From JAMZMI01 sp039944535 (lineage in GTDB: Bacteria > Bacteroidota > Bacteroidia > Cytophagales > Cyclobacteriaceae): DNA of 64,000 bases. The notes beneath the pieces are model-generated. The model saw only the letters and a list, made by a program, of their open reading frames with translations, was not told the origin of the DNA and ran no database searches. This document shows positions 43,364 to 51,146 of this stretch, piece after piece. Position numbers and translations under genes: made by a program. Numbering within the stretch: the first letter of the stretch is position 1; every line of letters begins with the position of its first letter. The DNA lies in contig JBDUYP010000018.1 in NCBI GenBank assembly GCA_039944535.1, forward strand, positions 31,869-95,868, read 5' to 3'.

Positions 43364-44522
43364 TTAGAGATTTTAGTTCGATCTCGAAATGATTGATTTT
43401 TGATCCTTGCAGTATTTTAAGTTTAACCGTTTCACCGTCTTTTCTTAACATGGCTTGAATATCCGGAAGAGCCAGGGTGGACACAGGTTGGTCGTTGATA
43501 GCTACCAGTTCGTCATTTACCTGGATTCCGGCTTCAGCCGCCGGACTGTCTTCGAATACACGATGGATGAGTAAATGCGGCTCGCCATGAGCAAACTGAA
43601 GGTCAATTCCACTACAGTTTACAGACCGGGTTTCACCGAAATTTTCATTTTCTTCCAGATACATTCTTCTTTTTGGAAGGTCTATTGTGATGTCAAACTG
43701 ACTCAAAACGTGATTACCTATTATACCAGCCACATGCTCATGAGCCTGAATTCCACTCTTGGCCTGACTGATCCCGATTGGCAGATCTTCCAGAGTGTGT
43801 CCACCAAACTCAAATGAAATCACATGTCCTTCATAATGGAGCGTTTCTTCATTAGAAAGTCCTTTTACAAGATATGAATAGTGTTTTCCGGTCTTGTCGA
43901 GCACGTTGTATTTCTTAGCATATGGGGAGTTAAAGTCAACGGTGGTACCCGCACCGGTCATGATAAAAAATGTGCCGGGGTGAGCCTCCTCGTTATTTAA
44001 AATCACATTTCCATTTACCGTAGGAATTGAAACGTTGAGATCGAACACAACTTCTTTTCCATTTTTCGGACCATATCCATGCTCATATATGTCCATGGTT
44101 TGATTTGAGTAATTGATTTTGATGGTATGATGGTGCATGATGTCATATCCTATGATTCCATCTATGTCCTTGCCCAGACTGATCTCAAGATGTTCCAGAT
44201 CTGTGGCATACACTTTTATGTTTTTTTCAATTGGGAAACCATTGATTTCCACTTCATGATGCTTGAAGAGCTGCATGGTGTTATGAGTGGTGTTCATTTC
44301 TATCTCCTTGCCCGTAAACCCTAGCTCCAGCCCAACTTCATCGTCAATGATGGTAAGGCCTGAACCAGTATCGAAAATAAAGTTGAGTTCCCTGGAATTG
44401 TCCAGCGTTACAGGTAAAAGAATATAGTCTCCGAAGAGCTCGAAAGAAACAGAAGTGACGGGTCTCTGCGCAAAAAGGCACGTAGAGATCATGATGGTGG
44501 TAGCGGCGATAATATTTTTCAT
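43356..44522 (-). CDS. Secreted retropepsin-like aspartyl protease with PDZ domain
   Basis: 388 residues. Signal peptide about 1-18 (TTIMISTCLFAQ). Two retropepsin-like halves: the first has IFDTGSGLTIID with Asp51; the second has FIMTGAGTTVDF, where Met188 stands at the place of the Asp. A PDZ domain occupies about 300-388 (EDSPAAEAGIQVNDELVAIN). The lost second Asp means an active site formed within one chain is unlikely unless the first repeats pair between subunits. Start at 44522 is set by the signal peptide; an ATG at 44552 adds ten residues. Confidence 0.85.
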   Translation of the reverse strand: MKNIIAATTIMISTCLFAQRPVTSVSFELFGDYILLPVTLDNSRELNFIFDTGSGLTIIDDEVGLELGFTGKEIEMNTTHNTMQLFKHHEVEINGFPIEKNIKVYATDLEHLEISLGKDIDGIIGYDIMHHHTIKINYSNQTMDIYEHGYGPKNGKEVVFDLNVSIPTVNGNVILNNEEAHPGTFFIMTGAGTTVDFNSPYAKKYNVLDKTGKHYSYLVKGLSNEETLHYEGHVISFEFGGHTLEDLPIGISQAKSGIQAHEHVAGIIGNHVLSQFDITIDLPKRRMYLEENENFGETRSVNCSGIDLQFAHGEPHLLIHRVFEDSPAAEAGIQVNDELVAINDQPVSTLALPDIQAMLRKDGETVKLKILQGSKINHFEIELKSLIK

Positions 44523-44552
44523 AATTGTGTTAGGATGATTTTGTGTCTTCAA

Positions 44553-44940
44553 ATTATGGATTTTGTTTCAGAAAAGGAAGTAAGCATCATTAATTAGAGC
44601 GTTCCTCCTGCTTTTGAGAGGCCATAGTTTGCGCCCCGTCGGAGTGATATATGTATCCTCTTTGGGGAATTCTTACTCGGCTATAAGTCCAGTGTTTGAA
44701 AAGCCAAAATGCATTGTGATGTCAATAGTTTACCGTTTGACTGGCTTGACCAATGCACTGACGTACGTGCGAGGCTATCACGTTTCTGCAATAGTCTCAA
44801 TAGTACTCAAAACTGATGATTTGCGTAAAATCATCATTTATGATGACCTACAAAAAAATCAAACTCCTGATCTTGGAAGGGAAAAATTAACTGAGTCCAG
44901 TTAATCCAATCACTTTACTAATTCATTAAATAGTTGAAAA
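44553..44940. other. 388-base intergenic region between protease and secreted protein genes
   Basis: Holds divergent control signals for both genes. A 96-codon open frame at 44614-44904 has no protein-like pattern and is not called. A 9-base-pair inverted repeat lies at 44814-44836. Confidence 0.6.
44814..44836. promoter_or_regulatory. Inverted repeat upstream of the secreted protein gene
   Basis: TGATGATTT, 5-base spacer, AAATCATCA: perfect arms of nine. About 105 bases before the start at 44941. It may be an operator. As RNA it would form a stem without a T-run, so a terminator is unlikely. Confidence 0.4.
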
Positions 44941-47256
44941 ATGAGAAAGATTTTTTTGCGCTTCTTAAGTGAGCGTTTCGCCCGATTTGGTCGCTTGCAA
45001 GTAAAGTACATACTGGAAGAAATTCCCCATATAGGCTTCAATCAACATATTGTTAAGACAGCCTTGATTGCAGTTATGACCTTAAGTTCAGGTTGGTCTT
45101 TTGGACAATTGGTAGAAGAGCCATTTAATTACCCCAATGGAGACCTTGCGGGAAAAGGGTCGTGGGTAGCCCACCTCAGTTCGGGATTGAGTAGTGTGCA
45201 GGTTCTGGGTGGACGCATTGTCGTAGAGCACGGGAGTGGCGGTAGAGAAGATGTCAATATTCCTTTTACCGAGCAGACGTCAGGAACTGTATATGCCAGC
45301 TTCGATTTTTCAGTATTTGATCTGGGCAGCCCCGTATCAGGCACAGATTCGGAGTACTTCGTTCATTTCAATACCGGATCGACTGTTATGAGGGCCAGGA
45401 TGGATGTGGTGCCACCTACTGGAGCAGGTGATTATTCAGTTGGAATTTCTTCTACAACCTCAACAGCTGAGAATGTATGGGCGACTGATCTTAGTTTTGG
45501 TACATTTTATACGGCCGTGATAGCCTATAGCATAGATGACGGCCAGGCTACACTTTGGATTGACCCAACAAAAGAAACCAGCACAAACGTAAAGGGAAAC
45601 ACATCATCTGGTTATAGGGTAAGCGCATTTGTCTTTCGGCAATCAAACTCATCTTCAAATGAAAGAATCTTGATTGATAACCTAACTATTGGGACTGCCT
45701 TTACAGAGGTAGTGACTGTGGTGGCTGAAACAATCACCTGGGATGGTTCGGCTTCTTCTGACTGGAATACGCCCGAAAACTGGCTATCTGACGAGGTGCC
45801 GGCCGTTACTGATAATGTCGTGATAGCCAATGCAGGTAGTGCGCCTGTTATTGGAGCAGGTACGGTAGTGGGTTGCAATAATCTGACAATAGATGCTTCA
45901 GCTACCTTAACTGTAAGTAGTGGCGGATCACTTGCCATATTTGGAAGCGCAACCAACAATGGTACATATACCGTGGAGAAAATGCTTGAGGGTTCCGGAG
46001 GCATAAGTTTTCTTGGTTCACCTGTTTCGGATGCTGTCATAAGCGATTTGTCGGATGCTGATTTTGTTTATGATTATAGCAATGCCTCCGGCTGGCAAGA
46101 AACATCAGGAGCTGCTACAATGTCCGCTGGTGTTGGTTACTCAGTCGGTTATAATGAGACAAACCCAACAGTGAGCTTCACCGGAACGCCGAATGACGGA
46201 GATGTGACACTCCCAATTACATCTACCAGTGGTTTTGAGTTGGTGGCCAACCCGTATGCCGCTGCGATTGATGTGGAAAACTTCCTAATAGATAATTCAC
46301 TCATTTCTGGGGGTGTGTATTTGTGGGATGATGGTGGTGCCAATGTGGGCGACAACAGGGGAGGGGATTATATTTCCCTGACTGCAATGGGAGCTGCTAC
46401 TTCAGTAGAACCGGGTGGCACTTCGGACGAAGTAAGTGGGGCAACAGGAACTACGCCTGCAAGCGATGGGTATATTGCTTCTCTTCAGGGCTTCTTCGTT
46501 GAGGTGAGTGGATCTGGTAGTCTTACTTTCTCAGCAGACCAACAAGTGCTGGCTGATGGCTCCAATGATGAATCGGATCATTACCGAGCGGTCGGTTATC
46601 AAAAGGTGAAGTTGGCTATAAAGGGCAATGGACTTTATGATGAGGTGCTGATCGGCCTGGGAGAGGACGCGACCTATGGCGTAGATCGGATTTTGGAGGC
46701 TAAAAAATTCAATACTAACAATCCTCTCTCATTTTATTCATTGATGGGTGAGGACAAGTATGTTATCCAGGCGCTACCAAATTTGATACAAGATGAAATG
46801 GTGGTCCCGCTGGGTTTTGATTTGACTCAAAGTGGTGATTTTGAGCTCAACCTGGTCAATATGCAAAACCTCAATAAGCACGTTGATGTGTCGGTGAGAG
46901 ATAACCAAACAGGCAAGGTGTATGATCTAAGAGAAACTGAGTCTATAGCGTTTCATACCAAAACTTCCACTGATAACAGACGCTTTGAGCTTGTGTTTAG
47001 CATGTCCTCTGTTCTCTCGTTTTTAGAAGCGGAACAAGGAAGTTTGAAAGTGTACGGCTCTCAATCTGAAGTTAGCGTTTTTAAGGATGCTGAAGGAGGA
47101 AAAAAGGTTGCGATCTATAGCATGGGCGGTGTTCTAATCATGAAACAGGAGCTTGATTTTGTAAACAATCAGGCAAGAGCCAATGTCAGCTTAAACCGAA
47201 ATCAAATGTACGTGCTTCGAGTAGATAACGAAGCGGTCAAATTCATCATTAAATAA
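44941..47256 (+). CDS. Large secreted beta protein with type IX secretion-like C-terminal domain
   Basis: 771 residues. A hydrophobic signal core lies unusually far in, about residues 37-55 (TALIAVMTLSSGWSFG), after a basic N-terminal region of about 36. Then come a beta-sandwich domain (about 60-255) like laminin-G/LamG folds, a repetitive Thr/Ser/Gly-rich section with SGGSLAIFGSATNNGTYTVE, and a C-terminal domain (about 690-771) with KVAIYSMGGVLIMKQEL and a final KFIIK, resembling type A sorting domains of the type IX system. It is expected at the cell surface or released. The partner PID-CTERM gene follows by 22 bases. Confidence 0.85.
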   Translation: MRKIFLRFLSERFARFGRLQVKYILEEIPHIGFNQHIVKTALIAVMTLSSGWSFGQLVEEPFNYPNGDLAGKGSWVAHLSSGLSSVQVLGGRIVVEHGSGGREDVNIPFTEQTSGTVYASFDFSVFDLGSPVSGTDSEYFVHFNTGSTVMRARMDVVPPTGAGDYSVGISSTTSTAENVWATDLSFGTFYTAVIAYSIDDGQATLWIDPTKETSTNVKGNTSSGYRVSAFVFRQSNSSSNERILIDNLTIGTAFTEVVTVVAETITWDGSASSDWNTPENWLSDEVPAVTDNVVIANAGSAPVIGAGTVVGCNNLTIDASATLTVSSGGSLAIFGSATNNGTYTVEKMLEGSGGISFLGSPVSDAVISDLSDADFVYDYSNASGWQETSGAATMSAGVGYSVGYNETNPTVSFTGTPNDGDVTLPITSTSGFELVANPYAAAIDVENFLIDNSLISGGVYLWDDGGANVGDNRGGDYISLTAMGAATSVEPGGTSDEVSGATGTTPASDGYIASLQGFFVEVSGSGSLTFSADQQVLADGSNDESDHYRAVGYQKVKLAIKGNGLYDEVLIGLGEDATYGVDRILEAKKFNTNNPLSFYSLMGEDKYVIQALPNLIQDEMVVPLGFDLTQSGDFELNLVNMQNLNKHVDVSVRDNQTGKVYDLRETESIAFHTKTSTDNRRFELVFSMSSVLSFLEAEQGSLKVYGSQSEVSVFKDAEGGKKVAIYSMGGVLIMKQELDFVNNQARANVSLNRNQMYVLRVDNEAVKFIIK

Positions 47257-47278
47257 GTAGTTTAAAAAAGATATTAGA

Positions 47279-47446
47279 ATGAATAATTTAAAACTAGCAT
47301 TATTTTCTCTGGGAGCGTTTTCTGCACTTGTATTGGCTGCACAGCCGTCTGCTCCGCCTGCCACTCCGATAGACGGTGGGCTGGGCTTGTTACTAGCAGG
47401 AGGAGCTGCCTACGGACTCAAAAAACTTAAAGACAGCCGAAAATAA
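47279..47446 (+). CDS. PID-CTERM sorting-signal mini-protein
   Basis: 55 residues, ATG at 47279 and TAA at 47444-47446. A signal peptide ends near LVLAAQ; a proline/alanine linker (PSAPPATP) is followed by PIDGGLGLLLAGGAAYGLKK and a basic tail. This tripartite end (PID motif, glycine-rich hydrophobic helix, basic cluster) matches the PID-CTERM sorting domain known from short Bacteroidota proteins. No exosortase-type gene is in the window. It lies 22 bases after the secreted protein gene and is likely co-expressed with it. Confidence 0.85.
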   Translation: MNNLKLALFSLGAFSALVLAAQPSAPPATPIDGGLGLLLAGGAAYGLKKLKDSRK

Positions 47447-47461
47447 GATCAACGATTATTT

Positions 47462-47495
47462 CAAAGTTCTCACTTTATTTAAAGTGAGGGCTTTG
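47462..47495. terminator. Convergent hairpin between PID-CTERM and TPR-LuxR genes
   Basis: CAAAG-TT-CTCACTTT-ATTT-AAAGTGAG-GG-CTTTG: 8-base-pair inner stem plus a 5-base-pair outer stem. It lacks a long T-run but stands between convergent genes and contains the TPR-LuxR stop codon. Confidence 0.6.
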
Positions 47496-49113
47496 AATTA
47501 ATATCGTGTGTGAGTAAAAACTGGACAGCCTCGGCTCTGTTTCTTACGTTGGTTTTGGAGTATGCTTTCCTAAGGTGTGTGCGCACTGTGGTGATTGAGA
47601 TAAACAGCTTTTCCGAAATTTCATGATCCTTTAGTCCTTCCTGTAGCTGCAGCAATACTTCTTTTTCTCTTTCAGTGAGTTCATCCATGTGTTTTGGATA
47701 AGGGAGTCTGCCAACGCTGGTTTTGTAGTTGAGATCCTTTATCTGTTCGTCCTTATCTTCTATTTTACTTTTCAGAGATATGGATTCATTCCTTTTCTTG
47801 AAGTTTTTGTAAACGAAGAAAAACGCAACGCTCACCAGTAAGATTAGGGCAACTGTAAGCTGTGTCATTCTTTTGGAAAAGAACGAATTCTGTTTTTCCA
47901 ATTTGCTGTCGGCAGTTTTGAGAGCTTGTTCCAGCTTTTTGTTTTGATGAATGCTTTCCAATTCAAGCATTTTCTTTTGTCTTTCCACTTTTTCTAGTGA
48001 ATCTAAAAGTGCCACCTGAAGCTCTCGATAATAAAGCGATGAGTCCGGATTGTTTAGTTGCTTGAAAAGGGTTGAAAGGTTGTCATAGAGCGATTCTAGT
48101 GGTTTTACCTGATCATTGGCAATGGCAAACTGGTAAGCCAAACGGTAATAATCAAGTGCTTTTCCGTACATCTTGAGTTTTTGATACAGACCAGCTGTAT
48201 TGGAGAGAACTTCAGATTTATACCTGGTATGTCCGGTTGAATCCATGACATTTAGCGCCTGCCTATAATGTTGCATGGCTTTTTCATGGTTTTCAAGGTC
48301 TTCGTATGCCAGCGCAATATTGGTGGTATTAGCAATGAGGTTGTTGTAGTCTCTTATTTTTCGATAATAGGCAATGCATCCTTTATAGAAGACAATCGCT
48401 TTTTCTGGATTTCCTGAGTCCTTGTATATATTGCCAAGGTTGGCATTGCTGGTCATTACGCCATCTTCATCATGGCTGAGCTCCGACATGTCTAGCGCCC
48501 GCTCACTATATTCTTTTGCCTTGTCAAATTCTTCTATTTCAAAGTACAATGACCCAACGTTGTTGAGCAGCACAATGTATTTGGCAGTGTCTTTCAGTGC
48601 TATGAAAATATCTATGGCACTCAAATATTGTTCGATAGACTTTTGAGGGTGCCCCATGTATTTATATGCCAGTGCCAAATTGTTGAAGGCATTTGCTTTT
48701 AATGCAGAATCCAGGAAATGATCTGTGGCCTGCTCCATATAGAAAGCGGCACTGTCATATTTGCCCTGATAAAAGTGAACTATACCAATCTTGTTGTACG
48801 ACACGCCCATTTCATTGGCCGGGTTCGGTATGGCCATGGAAGCTGCGAGTGCATTTTTATGCCAGATCATAGCGGAATCCAGCTTGCCTGCTTTCTGGTA
48901 TTCCAGCCCTAGATAGTTGCACAGTACGGATTGCTTAGCTGCGTTTTGCTCGAATTTGATCTCATGGATCAGGTATTGAATATTATCAGGTTCCGAAGTT
49001 AATTTTTCTTTTAAGTCTGCTCTATAGGTAGCAGGATCTACAGACTGACCGTATAAATGGCTACAAGAACTAAGCAGTAAAAACAATAGATAAATGCGAT
49101 ACCTGAAATGCAT
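47479..49113 (-). CDS. TPR-repeat membrane regulator with LuxR-type DNA-binding domain
   Basis: 544 residues. Signal-like N-terminus with LLSSC at about 17, ten or so TPR-type helical repeats (about 60-400), one membrane helix (about 410-432), a coiled coil, and a C-terminal LuxR/GerE helix-turn-helix with ELTEREKEVLLQLQEGLKDHEIS and TTVRTHLRKAYSKTN. The topology places TPRs outside the membrane and the DNA-binding domain in the cytoplasm. Such proteins are common transcription regulators in Bacteroidota. It may control the adjacent DUF6090 operon; this is only positional. Confidence 0.9.
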   Translation of the reverse strand: MHFRYRIYLLFLLLSSCSHLYGQSVDPATYRADLKEKLTSEPDNIQYLIHEIKFEQNAAKQSVLCNYLGLEYQKAGKLDSAMIWHKNALAASMAIPNPANEMGVSYNKIGIVHFYQGKYDSAAFYMEQATDHFLDSALKANAFNNLALAYKYMGHPQKSIEQYLSAIDIFIALKDTAKYIVLLNNVGSLYFEIEEFDKAKEYSERALDMSELSHDEDGVMTSNANLGNIYKDSGNPEKAIVFYKGCIAYYRKIRDYNNLIANTTNIALAYEDLENHEKAMQHYRQALNVMDSTGHTRYKSEVLSNTAGLYQKLKMYGKALDYYRLAYQFAIANDQVKPLESLYDNLSTLFKQLNNPDSSLYYRELQVALLDSLEKVERQKKMLELESIHQNKKLEQALKTADSKLEKQNSFFSKRMTQLTVALILLVSVAFFFVYKNFKKRNESISLKSKIEDKDEQIKDLNYKTSVGRLPYPKHMDELTEREKEVLLQLQEGLKDHEISEKLFISITTVRTHLRKAYSKTNVRNRAEAVQFLLTHDINSKPSL

Positions 49114-49144
49114 GCTATGACTGAGGCGTTGGGATTTTAAAACC

Positions 49145-49222
49145 CTAAATTAATTCATAGCGTGAGACTACAAACAGATACTCAGGCCATTTTTCCTTGA
49201 GTGTAGTAAAGATGCGTTTCAT
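49145..49222 (-). pseudogene. Truncated DUF6090 N-terminal module (25 codons)
   Basis: Reads MKRIFTTLKEKWPEYL and then an unrelated eight-residue tail before TAG at 49147-49145. The first sixteen residues closely match the N-terminus of the gene directly upstream, and its ATG overlaps that gene's stop (ATGA). It therefore looks like the left-over start of a fourth gene of the series after deletion of the body. A functional small peptide cannot be ruled out. Confidence 0.7.
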
Positions 49223-49980
49223 TTCTTTTTCTTGGAGTTGAGAAGTGAAATAGTGTGTTCGATTCTTTTTTTAAGACCCATCCCCTGTTCGGCTGCCGCT
49301 TGATTCATTTGAATTCCATGGGAAATTATTCCCTCAAGGGCCTTATTTTCCAAAATGTCTTTGAGTTCAGGTGGTGATTTAGATTTGGAAATAAGTTGCA
49401 TTCCACTCGACTCCTTATCTAGAAGCCATACGCTATTTAAGGTGCCATTTTTCCAAAATTGGCTGTCAACATCTCTATTAATCCCTAGTTCAATTAGTAT
49501 GGATAAAAGTTGATCATATACTCGGCCCTGCCACATTAATTCAATTTCTTTAAAGGCAACAAAATCCGATTCCCAATTGGACAGAAACCGATTCAATTCT
49601 GGATTCTGAATCAGATTGATCTTTCCTGAACCCACTAGGTCATTTGCTATTGGATCGAATGTTGGATCGATTGAAAAGATAGCTAAATGGGAGGTTACGC
49701 TATCGTAATTGATATTCTCTGGGTAGTCAATTGCTTGAAGAACCGCAAATCCTGATTTTATCGATTGCTGATGCATGAATATTTTTTGTTCGAGCTGGGC
49801 AAGATTTGCTTCATAATCAAGGAGCAGTTGATCATATAAGGCTTGCTCTTCATCGAGACTCTTCCTGGTTTCATTCCAATTATCCACGGCAAAAGCGCCA
49901 TAAATACCAATGATAAGCACGAATATCTCTAGTAAGTATTCAGGCCATTTTTCTGAAAGGGTGGTGAAAATGCGTTTCAT
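49219..49980 (-). CDS. DUF6090-family membrane-anchored protein
   Basis: 253 residues. N-terminus KRIFTTLSEKWPEYLLEI, a membrane helix about 15-36 (FVLIIGIYGAFAV), then VDNWNETRKSL and a long helical, probably coiled, domain. This is the DUF6090 pattern; no function is known. It overlaps the upstream family member by one base and the downstream stub by four. Confidence 0.88.
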   Translation of the reverse strand: MKRIFTTLSEKWPEYLLEIFVLIIGIYGAFAVDNWNETRKSLDEEQALYDQLLLDYEANLAQLEQKIFMHQQSIKSGFAVLQAIDYPENINYDSVTSHLAIFSIDPTFDPIANDLVGSGKINLIQNPELNRFLSNWESDFVAFKEIELMWQGRVYDQLLSILIELGINRDVDSQFWKNGTLNSVWLLDKESSGMQLISKSKSPPELKDILENKALEGIISHGIQMNQAAAEQGMGLKKRIEHTISLLNSKKKK

Positions 49981-50735
49981 TAGTCTAAGTGAGTTTGAAT
50001 GAGAGTCATTAATTCAATTGTTGATTGCTCCATTTCTTTCAAGAACTCATTTGATATTCTTAAAATGGTGCTGCGACCTCTTATGGCGTTCCCAAGTAAA
50101 AGAAGGTTATTCCCTTCTTGGATATTGAGTACTGCTTCATGACTGAACCTTTGACTAACCTCTACATTGAAATTCTGAGTAGAAATGGGTTCATTAGGGG
50201 CCTCAGGTAACCTGAAAGAGAAAAGCCCCTGCCGATGTAAATCTTCCGTTAAGAATCGGGTATGGTCGTACCCACTATCTTGAAATATTTCCTCAGTGCG
50301 TTCATTCTTTTGATAATAGGCAATCAAAGCTCTACGGAGCTCTACACTTTGTATGAGATTAACATTACCGGAGGATTTTAAGTCAGCAAACGTAGCATCA
50401 TAAAAATTGAATCTTCTGCCAAAAGTAAGAGAGGTGAGGTCTTGATTAAACTGCTCTTCATTCAGATTTTTAAAATCATTGTCTATTAACGCAACTAACC
50501 TATCTATGCACCCATTTAAAATATTCTCAACTTCTCTTTGATGCTCAATCTCATCCAGCTGCATTTGCATGTCTGCTTGTAAGTTTTCAAGATAGTATCG
50601 TTCGATTTTTTGTTCCTTTTTATCCTCATTCCAATTCTCAAGAGAGATAGCTCCAAGGATACTTGCGATAATTACGACCGCCTCGATGAGGTATTCCGGC
50701 CATTTGTCTTTGAGTGTTTTGAGGATGCGTTTCAT
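49980..50735 (-). CDS. DUF6090-family membrane-anchored protein (second copy)
   Basis: 251 residues, same build: KRILKTLKDKWPEYLIEA, membrane helix about 15-36, ENWNEDKKEQKIERYYLENL, and a helical soluble domain with NVNLIQSVELRRALIAYY, which parallels the NLIQNPELNRFLSNWE segment of the first copy. The two bodies are clearly diverged, so duplication is old while the N-terminus stays conserved. The start overlaps the cupin stop by ATGA. Confidence 0.88.
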   Translation of the reverse strand: MKRILKTLKDKWPEYLIEAVVIIASILGAISLENWNEDKKEQKIERYYLENLQADMQMQLDEIEHQREVENILNGCIDRLVALIDNDFKNLNEEQFNQDLTSLTFGRRFNFYDATFADLKSSGNVNLIQSVELRRALIAYYQKNERTEEIFQDSGYDHTRFLTEDLHRQGLFSFRLPEAPNEPISTQNFNVEVSQRFSHEAVLNIQEGNNLLLLGNAIRGRSTILRISNEFLKEMEQSTIELMTLIQTHLD

Positions 50736-51136
50736 TTATATTCAATAATTAAAAACTCTGCCTTTGTTTTACCAATGTTTAGGACTTCATGCGTCGTGAC
50801 TTCCTCGTTGGAAAAAGTACTGCCGGTGGGCACATCCACTTCCTTTGTTTTTCCAGAACTGGTGATTCTAAACTTGCCACCATGCAGTGTATAGCCCACA
50901 TGTGGAGCATGGTAGTGCTTTTCGTGACCTACTCCCGGCGCGAAGGTGCACTTGAGAATTCTGACCTCAGCGTTTTCCTCCAATACTTCGCATACTGACT
51001 GACCTTCCCAGCCAGCTTCCAGCGGATCCGGAAGGTTTGGTGTAGAGCTACTTCCACAGCTAAATATTGATATAAGCAAGATTACAAGTAGATATTCCGA
51101 CCACTTGACTTGGAATATGGTGAAGGTTCGGTTCAT
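50732..51136 (-). CDS. Cupin-domain lipoprotein with a DUF6090-like N-terminus
   Basis: 134 residues. Residues 1-20 (MNRTFTIFQVKWSEYLLVIL) mirror the start of the neighbouring DUF6090 genes, but the segment then runs into a lipobox-like IFSCGSS with Cys27. The rest is a cupin barrel with HEKHYHAPHVGYTLHGG (metal-type His residues), a PTGSTFSNEEVTTHEV second motif. Cupins of this type bind metals or small ligands. The gene is 10 bases downstream of the YfcC-type transporter and overlaps the next DUF6090 gene. Confidence 0.85.
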   Translation of the reverse strand: MNRTFTIFQVKWSEYLLVILLISIFSCGSSSTPNLPDPLEAGWEGQSVCEVLEENAEVRILKCTFAPGVGHEKHYHAPHVGYTLHGGKFRITSSGKTKEVDVPTGSTFSNEEVTTHEVLNIGKTKAEFLIIEYK

Positions 51137-51146
51137 TCTTTATAGT

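Noticed and set aside
44614..44904. 96-codon open frame in the intergenic region before the secreted-protein gene
   Set aside because: No recognisable domain or signal, uneven composition and it contains the inverted repeat; more likely control DNA.
45612..46040. 142-codon antisense frame within the secreted-protein gene
   Set aside because: Shadow of the Thr/Ser/Gly-rich coding strand; no start context or homology-like motifs.
49145..51136. Repeated 5' block considered as a CRISPR-like or transposon repeat
   Set aside because: Spacing is gene-length, copies are diverged at synonymous sites and lie in frame; they are coding modules.
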